A stretch of 64,000 nucleotides of DNA from Stichopus chloronotus (lineage: Eukaryota; Echinodermata; Holothuroidea; Aspidochirotida; Stichopodidae), in the NCBI GenBank assembly GCA_021234535.1, contig CM037838.1:9502672-9566671 (forward strand), in the 5' to 3' direction. The position numbers and the translations under genes were made by a program. The notes below the pieces were generated by a model. The model made no database searches, was not told the DNA's origin, and worked only from the letters and a program-made list of their open reading frames with translations. Within the stretch, counting starts at the first letter, position 1, and each line of letters begins with the position of its first letter. Of the stretch, positions 24,041 to 35,650 are shown in pieces.

Positions 24041-26668
24041 ACACTTAACCGACCTATGTATTTTGACTCGGTTTTTGATTAAATCTCTCTTCTGTTATCG
24101 TTGCTTCTGTTTATCTTCGGAAGAACATCGTTGTCGTTGTTCTTCTTTTCGTTAACATCATTGTTTTGTAAAAAGTTAATTTAACCATGATGTTAAACTG
24201 TCTCATTATCATCAGCTTCCTATCCATCAAGGTGAGATATGACGACCCTTTGACATTCATCACTGAGGTGTAGACTAATTAACAGCGAGTATCAATCTAA
24301 ATAAGAAGGGTGCAATATCAGCAACTTGGATTGTGTTGTCAAACCTTCCAAAGTTACTCCTGACTAGCCTAGCCAAACATCAAAGGGAAAAGTTATGGCA
24401 GCGAGGGTGGTGACTTACAAGTGAAAAAATGGAACTCTTCTAAACATTAAGAACATTTTTTTTTATTCTTTGTTGCAGAAGACAATGCATTAGTAGCATG
24501 CTTATGTTTTGAAATAATAATAAGTGAAAAATATGTTTAAGTTCACCGTCACTCTAGTTTGTTCATTGCACTATCGCAAATTTTTATCATCACAACTGAC
24601 CAACTAATTGAATCCTTTGTATTTATTCATTTTACCCTCCTTGAAAGAAACCTTTCGATAATTAAGAAATTTCGGGCTTTAATTTCAGAACGTTTTCATG
24701 TTACTCTATACTAAATCTTACAGTATAATATTTCACTGGTGTCAAATTTTATAGGTCAATGCGTACTTCTATTGAAATTACGAAAAACTAAAGCTTTTTT
24801 GGGGGTGGGGGTGGCATTTCCTCGAAATAATGCAAAATTGCGTGACGTTGAGGCAATCAGTTATCTTTTTGATCGGTTCTTCAAACAACAATATTTGAGT
24901 TGGAACGACTCATTGGGTTACTGTATTTGAGGTGCATGCAATGAAGAAAAAATTCCTTTAACTGAAATAAACCCTGAATAAGCCTCTGTAATAATCCTTT
25001 GAAAAGTGATACTTTCAGTAAAAAAATTGTGTCAATCAATTAATTACTCGGTCTCAGTAAATTATATACATATATGCAATATGTGTCGGTGTGTATGTAT
25101 ATATATATATATGACTATGTATCTATCTGAGTAAGGAACGAGTCAGATCTATGCTTACACATTCCATGCCTGAGACAAGTCCAGCTCTCCGAAATCTTAT
25201 AGGCGGGAGTCAGAGTTGAGAGTACACTAGTAATTCATTTAACATAACTTAAATGTGATTAGCATTCTCTCATCCCATAAAATAAGTGTATCAGGCCGAA
25301 AAACACCAATCAAATTAAGCAAAGGTAATATGTCATCGAATAGAGCTGATGGATGGATTGTACGATCGATCAACATTGGGTTTGCCATAAGCTAGAATGG
25401 CTGTTTGAAGGTAGGGCTAGAAGAAAATATGCATTACGCTATGTACTGAGTCATGACAAAATGACAGAAAAGCACTAAAATGCTCAATTATTAAAAAATA
25501 GTTAAAATTACATTTGAATTGGACACATAAAAATTGTCATCTGATGATCACATTGGGTATAGTTTAGATAACGAGAGAAGTCAATTAATTTTAACAAGCA
25601 TGGCTGTTATGAAATTCTGTAACAACGTAATGCACACCCAAATTATGGAATGTGATGGACAAACATTCGAGAAAGAAGACAAAACAAGTTATAGGTCTTC
25701 GTTGTTTTTCTTCCTTCTTCATAAAATTCAGTTTACGACAAGATGCTCATTATAGATGCCGTGTAAATGGTAAAAAGTTTGCATGCAACCGTCATATGTC
25801 AAGTGCGCATGCATAGGGTGTATTATCGCCACGTGTTATGAGACACCGCCTTAGTTACAATTGTTGCAATGTGACTAAAGGCTCACGGATACAAAGATAC
25901 ATGTTACGAGGGCAAGACTAGATTTTAAGGTTGAAATGAATACAAACAATGAACACATCACTAATACTAAATATTTTTTAAAATAGTTTAAAATGGTTCA
26001 GCTCAATCCAACCTGCTGGTCCTCTTGATAGAACCGTGAGCGTTTCTCGTGGTAGCCTTTTTGCTTGTGTCCATTTTCTTGGGTTCTTTTTCTTGTTAGT
26101 ATATGATCTTACAATATCTCTCAAGTTCTTATGTTCTCAATCCTTTCACATCTTCTACGTCTTTTTGTCTCATAGCACACACCTGACCTTGTCTCTCTAC
26201 CCTTCCATCTCCAACAATCGATTTCCCTCTGGAATATCAATAACCTGTATCTATCCTTCATTTGACAACATTAACTTTCAATCATCTGTTTCTCTCCCTT
26301 TCTCATGGACCAACTCTTACATTTGTACAAAGCCATGCTCTAAACCAAAGCTTATGAAAGCTTAACTATCAAATTTAGGCTTTTCATTTAAGAGCTTTCT
26401 GTTAATTTCTAAGTTTCAATCAAGTCTACTGTGATTTTTTTTCGTGTGGTTCCTGTCGTGGTCTTGTTTCTATTAAACTGTCACCCACTGATGTAAAATG
26501 ATATAAGTATTCATCAGGAGTGTTTGACATAGACTCAGACGTACTATATTCGTTCTGACCTTATATTTCCTTCACCAATACCACTATATTTGAAGAAATG
26601 ATTTGTTGGATACATTCTGGTAAGTTCAGAGAAAACAAAACCTCTTTCCTTCATTTTCAAATACAAGT
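24041..26668. other. Spacer between FMO copies 2 and 3
   Basis: This is AT-rich non-coding DNA. It holds a short TA run (about 25096-25112), a poly-T tract and scattered short open frames. The longest (26036-26365) is a low-complexity, Ser/Phe/Leu-rich translation of a pyrimidine-rich strand and does not look like a real gene. Confidence 0.4.
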
Positions 26669-28921
26669 TTAAGAGTTAAACAAGACAATAACGACTAATC
26701 CGATTAATCCCAACAGGATTAGCCGTGCGTTAAATACACCAACGGACTTTGTTTTCACTGCTTCTCTGGTTCTCATCGGGGTTTCGACTCTCTCCCACAC
26801 TTTTTCTATCGCCTCTCTAGCCCCTTCCCAAGCTCCGGGACCCTCAAGACGGTATTGGTACGGTAAATGAACACCAAAGACAATCGTGTACCAGAATGTC
26901 GGATCTTTCAAGAACATTTTCCACAAGTTCGGTTTAGCTCCGATTTCGTCTGCGACCTCGTCCATGTAGGCAATGTAATCTTCCTGGATAGTATGACGTT
27001 GAGTCTGTACATATCGCTTTGCAACAGAGGATTGCTTTCGTCTAATGGCTTTCCACATGACATCTTTTGGGGGTAATTTCGCCTTCCCGTTAAATACACT
27101 AGTCGCCCAACGGCACTGAATTTCCACCACTGGATTGGCAGCTCCCCAGGGTTGCAGGAGACCAATCACGGCCATAGTTGGATGTTCCATGTCAGGGTAG
27201 AACATGTGTTTGTAGAGCGAAATTTTGTTATCCTTCACCTTCGCGAAGGATTCATACAGGAAAGGGAATGCGATGTCGTAGCCTGTTGCCAGGACAACTA
27301 AGTCGATGTTGTCCTCGAACGTACCGTCATCAAACTCTATCCCGGTCTCTGTAAATCGTTTGATGTTCGGTTTCAAGGTCACGGCACCGCTGGTAATGCG
27401 TATAGGTAATTCATCGTTGATGGTCGGATGCGCAGACAACACGTGATGAGCAGGCTTCAACCCAAATGCAGAATGATCGATAACTTTGTGGCAAGAGTTT
27501 TCCATCAGTCGGTTTCTCAACCACAGAGGGAAGGAAGACACGAAACGGTTCCTCCTTAAATCCTTCGGTATACCTTCCTCTCCTAGGCGATATAGTAACC
27601 AAGTACCCCTTCGAGTACTCAAGAAAAGCTGACGAAGAGAAGCAAAAGGGAGATAGAAATTAGTTTCTACTTAAAGTATCCTTTATTTCTGTTTCAGTAT
27701 CAAACTTACATTGAACAATCTGTTAGGTAAGAGTTTTCCCGTGTCGAGAGCTCAGTTCGGATCCCCTAAGATGAATAGTTGATGATTTGTGTCTTCTCAA
27801 TCTTGTTAAGTCCTTTGCTGGTAATTGCGAACTCATGGAATGGAGGATGGGGAATGGGTGGGACGAGAATTTCTTTGGTAAGTGTTGTGTGTCAATCTGA
27901 AAACAGATATGGTTGTTTTTTTCTGCAACAGCATTCCTAGGAGGTTGAGAAACACTGTAGTTTAAAATGGCGTCTTGGCGTGAAGAATGACATGATGGTC
28001 AGAAAATGAAATTGGTTACCGTTGGTGTATCCTGTTTATTAGAAGTGATTTAAGAAGGAAACGAAAAAAGTTAAATGTACATATTTAAGTAGCATATGCA
28101 ATGAAAGAATTAAATGGAATGGTTATTTGAAGGTCCATGAGAAATCACTGAGAGTAGAGTAGAGTAAGACGAATCATGAAAATGAAGACAGGTATTGGTC
28201 TTTAATAATTTCACAACCCTTATTGGTTGGTTTGTCTATTTCACTTAAATGATCAAAGGGAATTGTGACGTTTCTTTCTCTTTTTTCTACAGACCTTTTT
28301 TGCGAACCTTCCCAACTCGACAGCAGCATCTACTCCTGAGTTCCCGATTCCGACGACCACTATCCGTTTGTTCTCGTGTCCGAACGGCTTTCGATAGTAA
28401 TGAGTGTGAAGGACCTCCCCTTTGAACTTGTCCATGCCTGGAAACGTCGGTATGTTCGGTTTAGCGTGATGGCCTGTACAAACTAAAACCGCATCGAAGA
28501 TCTCTTCTTTTATGTCTTTCGTGATTTCGTCCCGTATAGTCACCTTCCATCGTCCGGTGGCTTGAAAATCTTCTGCTCTTTCAACTGCTGATATGTAGGT
28601 ATTAAATTTGATATACTTCAACAAGTCAAATTTCTTGACGTACATGGACAAATAGTCATTAACTTTAGTGTTGTGCATGTAGTTTGGGAACTCCTTCGGA
28701 CAAGGGAAATCGCTGAAGGACATAACCTCTTTCGATGTATTGATCACGGTGGACTTGAAGACACATCCTAATTCTGCGGAGGCGAGGTCTTCGCGATAGT
28801 TCCATAGACCTCCGGTCTCGCTGGTTCTCTCAAAGCAGAATGGCTTCAGCCCCTCTTCCACGCAGCTCTTGATTGCTGCCATACCACTGCAACCGGCCCC
28901 AATAATCGCCACCTTCTTCAT
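26669..28921 (-). CDS. Flavin-containing monooxygenase, copy 3 (two coding exons)
   Basis: Exon 1 is 28921-28295 and exon 2 is 27628-26669. The 666-nt intron (GTCTGT donor, CTTCGTCAG acceptor) is again phase 0 at the same codon, and the product is 528 residues. Motifs are GAGCSG (8-13), ETGGLWNY (35-42), F-x-G-x3-H-x3-Y (166-176), GIGNSG (191-196) and ATGY in exon 2. The C-terminus is six residues shorter than in copy 2 and stops just after the hydrophobic anchor. By family, it is a FAD/NADPH monooxygenase of the ER membrane. No upstream in-frame ATG is available (the site is TTT), so the start is the ATG at 28921, directly after a pyrimidine-rich tract ending TTCTCAG, a convincing acceptor for a noncoding first exon. 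Parts of the protein resemble copy 1 and others copy 2. Confidence 0.93.
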
Positions 28922-31230
28922 CTTGTCTGAGAAGAGAGCAAAAATGATTGCATCTTACTTGTAAACGATATTTTACAATTCCGTCTTACACCTTACTTAT
29001 TTGTAGGAGACTATAGCCAAACATAGTAAAGAAGAGACACTTAAGCTGAAGGTCCGTTGATTGCCATGGAACTATGTGTTTGGGTAACTACAGAAGCTAA
29101 ATAAAAATCATCAGTCCATCGGTTGATACGCCATTTTGTGTAAACAGAAAACCGAAATTTTATAACGCTCATTGATACGTTATCTCCGTTGATATTAAGT
29201 CAACAAGTTATTACTTAATAAAGTTACTGAAGTATCTGTACACTGCTGCCTGATTACTGCGTGTTATCTTTGTATGTGAGGGTGTGTGTGTGTGTGTGTG
29301 TGACTATTTTAATACAGTCAATAATAACAACAACACGTGACTGCACATTACCACTATATAATATGTATTGTCATGTGGTAAACGCTGTTGTTCATCAATA
29401 ATACATTTACGCCTACTGTGATAGATGGAAGATATGTTTAAACGCCCGCCAAAAATGCTAAAATTATTGCTCCAGCATTATAACACAAGTGTATTGAAAA
29501 CTTACAAGTAAAGTATACACAACTTTTTGTTAGACAACACGAATACATCGCATGTGGCAACACCTCAAGCGCAATTGCAGATCTACACCTAAAATTACCT
29601 CAGAAACAGCGAGCAGTCTCAACTGACGTTTCACGGCTCTAAAGGTTAATCAATAATAACACCAGCTTTGGGGAGAAATTTGAAGGACGCTTTAGTCATT
29701 CTTGAGAACTAACTGTTGCCATTTCGTCGTCTTCGCATGCAATAAAAAGTACCAATAAAGTCTTTCACACCATTTACCCTCCTAATTACAGTGATTGACA
29801 CCATAAGTATGAAATTATTGAATTTGATTTTGCTGGTGGTTTGAAGCAATCGTACGTAGTCTGACACAAAGTCCGTTACTATTCGCGATTTTTTCATATC
29901 TTTGTCGAAGATCATCACAAGATAAAAAAAAAAAAAAACTGCACTACATGCAAAGCAGTCTTTTCTTCTTTTCTTTTTTTTTTATAGTAGAACCATATCT
30001 CGAAATGAATTTTCCTGAGTAACAGAATATTGTATAGGCAGGTATAATGAACAGACTCATCATCAGGACGTCGTGGTGTGTAGACTAAATCAGTGATTAC
30101 ATCAGGTGGGAATTTGCTGGTGTGACGAAATAGTGTAGTGCGCAATACATTCAGTACTGTGCTATACTGATTAATGGTGCTACCGCGTTTGGTACCAAAG
30201 ATCATACAGACAAGGGGGCATCGATATTTGACATTCATATATGACATTCTTCCAATACCTGTCTCATCATTGTCACACGCATACCCCCTCCCCTTCCGCA
30301 TCCCCTAAAACAGTTTCATTAATTAATAGCAATAAAACCACTTACTTTCCTGGAGGTACGGAAAGAATTGTCTAAGGGAGGGTTTTTAATACTGAATGAC
30401 GATGTTGCCGAGTCCCTGGTGGGGTTCAATGGGGCAAAGTTCCCACAAAAAAGTAGCGAAATTTAGGCATTAAAAGCGGCTTCTGTGAGGATTTGGGACC
30501 CCCTGACGTTTTTTTTCTTTTTTTTTCTTTGCAACTGAGTTTGAGCGTGAACTTTTTATACCTTGAATCATGGGGGGTTGAACCATAACTCCCCCCGTAC
30601 TCCACTGCTAACGTCAATAAAAGTGATCTCCGTATTGTTTCCCGTTCAACCGCGTTGGTTGCATTGAATTATCAGTTGTTAAGAAAAAATTAAAAACAAG
30701 ATACAGTTCTTCTCATGGGATGATACGTAAGAGACAGACGACCCCCCCCCCCCACACACACACACACACACACACACACTGACGCAATAAAAAAATATAT
30801 AGCAGAAAATTGTTTCAGTTCAACTTTTGCAGCAAATTGTAGCATTTATTTGATTTGCTTTAAAGTAGAGGTGAATGGGTGAGTCCTGTATGCATTATGA
30901 AGTCGGGGTGACAAATCTGAAACTTTTGTTTGGTTGAATTGACTGACCCCTGTTTTTATCCAGTTCCGCTTTTTTTTTTTCCTGTTCAATCCGCAACGCT
31001 ATGCTGTATTATTCAGTGACCATAATTAATATGAGTCAATGGCAACAAATGAACATTATCATTGTTAGCAACATTATTAAGACTGATATCATATTTAAAC
31101 ATAAAAGTTTTCATGTTTGGTAGGTGCACAGTGTTCATTAATATGTTCACTTATAGAAGAAAAGAGAGGAGATTCAAATAACTTGCGTCATGTAAATAGT
31201 AAAAATGATTAAAAGTATATATGCATATGT
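28922..31230. other. Probable 5'UTR intron of FMO copy 3
   Basis: No recognisable coding region is seen. A GT run (about 29281-29302), a C run followed by a CA run (about 30743-30779) and poly-T tracts are present. A 128-codon ATG-initiated open frame on the minus strand (30301-29915) has no motif I know. A segment near 30420-30500 resembles transposon-derived G/C-rich text. On the minus strand a GTGAGT donor is readable at about 31241, in a context similar to that of copy 1. Confidence 0.35.
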
Positions 31231-31660
31231 TTAACTCACCGCAAATTGACAGACGACGAAACACTCCGAAGAAAATTGTAATCGGCCTGGACGGTACAAT
31301 CTATATGTTAAAGTGCGTGTACTTATTTTATTAAGCTTAGCATTGGCGTCTTCCCTTTTATCCTTTGACGAAATCTGTAGCATTTATGCTCATGCGCACA
31401 GATGATTATTTTAAAAATATAAGGTCTCCTGTCCTTTTGTTTCTCTTTGTTGAGGATTCCTCTCTGTGCCTCTGCTTTGTCCTTTTTTCTGTCTTTTGTT
31501 TACTCACAGGGGTTTTTTTTATCACTCCTGCAAACAATCACACCAAGGCAATAGATATCATTGATATGATGACTAGGAAGATATCAGATAAACTGTCAAC
31601 AGCGAACTTTGACCTCTGGTCATATCACAGCTGGAAATGTTAGCTAAGATTGCATATAAA
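31231..31660 (-). promoter_or_regulatory. Candidate noncoding first exon and upstream block of FMO copy 3
   Basis: The minus strand has AATTTGCG followed by GTGAGTTAAA near 31241, matching the donor context AATCTGAG/GTGAGTTG upstream of copy 1 (about 16399). Further upstream, about 31545-31630 matches the conserved block of copies 1 and 2 (such as AAGATATCAGATAA and CAGCGAACTTTG). The shared donor, the shared acceptor before the ATG and the shared flanking block together argue for a noncoding exon 1 and promoter here. The transcription start was not determined. Confidence 0.4.
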
Positions 31661-31714
31661 TCTAAAAAATGAACGACGGCAATTTACAAATCATGGAGTT
31701 GAACAAATGTTGCT

Positions 31715-31972
31715 TACGATGGCTTAGCAGGGACATGCAAAGGAAAAAAAACTCCCCGAAAAGTCAAAATTGTGATTTTCAAAGTCAAAATTTGGACGTT
31801 TAATCTCAAAATTTTGACGTTTAATTTCAAAATTTGGACTTTTTAAGGAAGAAGTTTGACTTTTTAAAATCCAAATTTTTACTTTTCTGAGTCAAAATGT
31901 TGATATAAAAGTCAAAATTTTGACTTTAAAAGGGAGTTTTTTTTCTTTGCATGTCCCTACTAAGCCACCGTA
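31715..31972. mobile_element. 258-bp terminal-inverted-repeat element (MITE) with 6-bp target duplication
   Basis: The element begins TACGATGGCTTAGCAGGGAC and ends with the inverse (a roughly 40-bp inverted repeat with a few mismatches). It is flanked on both sides by GTTGCT (31709-31714 and 31973-31978). The interior is a chain of short AT-rich palindromes of the type GTCAAAATTTTGAC in varying states of decay. It has no coding capacity. It interrupts the upstream region of FMO copy 3. I cannot assign the superfamily from a 6-bp duplication and these ends. Confidence 0.85.
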
Positions 31973-32829
31973 GTTGCTACTTTAAAAAAAAAAAGAAGAA
32001 AAGTCCGTGTTTGAAATCATGGAAATGATTTTTCTGTTAGGATAGATGTCTGGAGTTAACGCGAAAAGAAAAAGAAGAAAGAAAAACATGTTATTGACAC
32101 CATTCATTACAAAACAAGAACAATAAATAATAAAGAGCCGTAATGTTATGGTTATAAAAGGCGACACACTGAAACACTCCTAAACTAAAAGAAAAAAGAA
32201 AGAGCAAACCACTCATCTGTGATCAGCTAATGCAAATCAATTTTCCATCCAGATGCGCCCATTTAAATCTCTTACTATCTTGTGGTTGCACGTAGTACCT
32301 ATACGTAAGGTTATCCACATTGCGCTCACGACCTTGTTGCCTGTTGTAAAGTTTACCACGTTCGAATTTAGGCTTGCTGGGTTACGCTTCATTAGGGTAA
32401 AAAGGTTTCATGAAATTTAAACCGAAGGCAGCAATTGCCAACAAATGACTGTATCAACGTCATCACAACTGTACAATGAACTCAATAGAAGTCAACACAC
32501 AAAGGGAAAATCAATGCCAACAGACAGACATTTTAGGATAATTTTTCACTGCTTCAACGGTCTCATAAAGGAAAATTAATAGAGGCCAAGGACTGTGATA
32601 AGCCCCACGTGATAGAGAATGTACCTTTCCGAGTCTCAGCTAAAATAAGCCAAAAGGAGTGGAGAGGGGAGGGTAAGTTGGTTCCTTGTATGAATGTCAT
32701 ACTTTTTATTTTAATTATTCAGTGTAATGTGTAATTTCTGAAATTAATGAGAGTAAAAGTAGATATCTAAAAATGCTGATACATAGCAGGTGGGTTGAGA
32801 TGATGCAAGACTTGTTTGAAGGCTATCTT

Positions 32830-33190
32830 AGAGGCTCTCAGGCATCGTTTGGAGCGAAACGCCCGAAACAATACATATTACATCCACCCCCCCACCACCC
32901 CCGATTATTGGAAATCGCCCTTCCCGGGTTCTGCAAGTAAGCCTCAGACAATGGCACTGTCGGTAATTTCTTTGATGAAAAAATAATCTCATTACAGAGT
33001 TTTCCGAAAACGTCCGATCAGAGGATGTCATGGTGAATACTGTACTTGCTTGGAATTGAAGACTGAAATTGGCAACACCGTCATCATTTCCTGGATATAG
33101 AGGGCGCTGAAGCATTCAAACTTTCTTTTTTTCTTTTCTTTACATTCTCTTTCAATTTTCTCCGATTTTTATCTTTTCGACTATTTCGTC
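32830..33190. repeat. Dispersed repeat, related to 44285-44520
   Basis: About 33035-33130 (including CTGAAATTGGCAACACCGTCATCAT and a following T-rich tract) matches about 44380-44480 with many substitutions. The minus strand of both segments keeps short open frames with a shared E/N-DDGV motif, so this may be a decayed coding repeat. I do not recognise the family. A G/C run (about 32886) and a CCGCCACTG transposon-end-like motif (about 33312) lie nearby. Confidence 0.4.
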
Positions 33191-34890
33191 CCTTTTGGAG
33201 TTTTCTTCTCTTTTTTTGTGAAAAGCTAAAAAGGGCGCCGGTAATCCATTTAAGGGGGGGGGGGGAGGGTTGAAGGCGGGGGACGCCCCATGAACATATG
33301 ATAGCTCCGCCACTGTCTAAAACCAGTCACTTACTACAGGTAGCACAAATCACTTACACAAGGCAAACCCAAAAGTTAAGATTGTCCTGTCGTATTGTAT
33401 GCATCTCAAGTTTGTCTTATCTGAAAATATCATAAAAACTCAATATAAATTGTCATTTATAAATGAAGGGACGCCATAACTATCCACACGGTTAGAGTCA
33501 TATGTCAGTATTTATTTCATAATTGCCTCAATAACACATGGCCTGTAGGCAATCATATAAAGGCTGCATATAAAGGCTTGCATGTAGTTTGAACTTCAGT
33601 ATTTTGGATTTTTCGAGTACCTCGATATGAACGTAACAAGACTTACGAAGGAAGTTACGACAGGGCGACAAACAAAGTGAGGTATCTCTATCTACACCTT
33701 GACCTACATAAATGGCTTTGGTTTTAAAATATCCTTATTCAAGGGCGCTCTTTCAAATTGTTTTATGTAATTTGACAAAAACATTGTGTGGTTCCAAAGT
33801 CGGGAAAAAGATGAAGGCTTGCTCAGGGTAGCGGGTATAGATCATTCTGTATTTTGTAAATCTACTGCCCCGGGTACATATTCGCCTATATCGTAGTTGC
33901 ACCGGGACTGTGTTGGGAAGTTTTCATAAGGAGTGTAGTCAGTCTGTCTAAACTCGCGACACTACTTACATGAGCTGACGTTTGAACAGTATCCTCTCCC
34001 GGTAACTTTCGGTAGAATGCGATTGCCGAATTTCACTGCAAAGCTGTTATAATGACTCGAATTTAATTTCTCAAACCAGTGACGAAATTGTCGAGAAATA
34101 CTGCTCAGTTAAAAACGAAAATCGCCATCATTTAAAGCAATTTTGTTGCAAGCTTACAATTGTGAAAAGTGACGCACATATCCAATGTGACTTGTAGCAT
34201 GTTGGAGTCATGTTCACTGATCAAATTCACTCTTGTAGAAAAGTATGGCCATCAAGAGGGAAAAAATGGCAGACAGATAAAATTGATTTTGTTTTTTTTT
34301 TATTATCAAGGTTGGTTGTTTCCATTAGCATTCGTTGGCACGATATCTAAAATGTCGAAGAGGAAATGAAAATAATGATTTTGTAAATTTAGACGTATTT
34401 CGGTTGCATTTTCATCTCACAAAAATATACGTGAGTTCACTCCACCGATATCTCTCCTAGTATTCCGTGACGTTTCGGTCTACTCTGGTTACCTTAGCTG
34501 ATCAATTTACTGGTGAATTAATTGATTAAATAAGTAAAACGAAGCACAGGCACACACACGCGCGCGCCCGCGCATAGTCTATAGTCTATATTTATACCCT
34601 GCAGATATCGCTGTGGTATCAAGCAAGTAGGAACATGAAAAATATTGTATCTTGGATTAGATAAAGAGCAATATGTTTATATATACAGTATACAGGGAGG
34701 AGATATGGTAATTACTTGAGCGGTTAAAGTCTCCAAAAATGACACTTAATTAGAAGCCCACCTTACCTTCCCAGCTTGTGGTATTCAAGCAAAATTAAGT
34801 GAATTTCATGGTATACAAATGACCGTGGATCGGGATTACCCACTGGGGTTAGGGAGAGTTAAAATGTGTGTGTGTGCGTGAGGGTGGGTG
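33191..34890. other. Intergenic DNA, no gene seen
   Basis: This interval contains a G run (about 33255-33265), a short CA/CG-alternating tract (about 34551-34575) and only short open frames lacking motifs. Confidence 0.4.
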
Positions 34891-34896
34891 TGCGTG

Positions 34897-35077
34897 TTTT
34901 CGGTGGGATCGAGGACCGAAGCAATAGATTTTAGGTCTTCTGTAGAAAATTCAATAGATTTCTCCGGTCCTCTCAAGATTAGCACTAGACAGTCTATTGT
35001 TAAGGTTAGGGTTGAGGAAGAAAAAAACGAAAGAAATCACAATGAGGTCCTCGGAATGAATGGAAAACAAAGCTGTG
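34897..35077. repeat. Dispersed repeat of about 180 bp, copy 1 of 2
   Basis: This segment matches 55952-56138 at roughly nine of ten positions, from TTTTCGG.TGGGATCGAGGAC to GAGGTCCTCGGAATGAAT. Both copies are bordered by GT-rich microsatellite DNA. The ends (GAGGACCGA and TCCTCGG) form a weak inverted repeat. It is too short to code for protein, and no target duplication is visible because of the flanking GT repeats. Confidence 0.8.
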
Positions 35078-35117
35078 TGTGTGTGCGTGTGTGTGTGTGT
35101 ACAAAGGAACTTGTGTC

Positions 35118-35650
35118 ACCATCTCCTCCTAGGCAGTAAGTCGGATTAACCTCAATCTCGGTGGGTAGGTGCCCGGGTATGAGGTGTAGAGTCCGTCGGA
35201 CCGATGACGTCATAGTTCAAAGGTCACAGGTCATGAAAACAAAAACACATATTTAGCATTATCTCAATGTGTGAATATCCTAGAGTGATAAACTACCATA
35301 TACAGAAAGTAGAAAATACGAATTGGTAGATAGGTGCCCGGGTGCGTGGTATAGTGTCCGACCCACGTCGGCATAGGTTAAAGGTCACAGGTCATGAAAA
35401 GGAAAACACACTTTAGCATTATCTCAATGTTTGAATATCCTACAGTGATAAAACTACCATATAGGGAAAGTAGACAATATGAGAATTTTTTTTTTTAAAT
35501 ATTGATGACGTCACCAGATAAAAAGGGCATGGGATTACCGGTCAAACCCTCAAAAATGCTGTAAAAAGTGTGTCACGATCTTCTTTTAAGCGGTAAGTCG
35601 GATAAACTCAAACTTGGTGGGTAGGCCGGGTGCCTGGGTATAAGATGTAG
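35118..35650. repeat. Degenerate tandem repeat array carrying paired AGGTCA and TGACGTCA motifs
   Basis: Units of about 165 bp start near 35160 and 35325 (GGTGGGTAGGTGCCCGGGT...). They share a long tail including AGGTCACAGGTCATGAAAA and AGCATTATCTCAATG. A third partial unit begins near 35575 and repeats the lead-in sequence seen at 35118. Each full unit holds AGGTCA-C-AGGTCA (35221-35233 and 35382-35394). TGACGTCA palindromes occur at 35205-35212 and 35506-35513. No coding potential. Confidence 0.75.

Noticed and set aside
33240..33315. CCGCCACTG end motif suggesting another hAT-like element
   Set aside because: No matching left end or 8-bp flanking duplication could be found.
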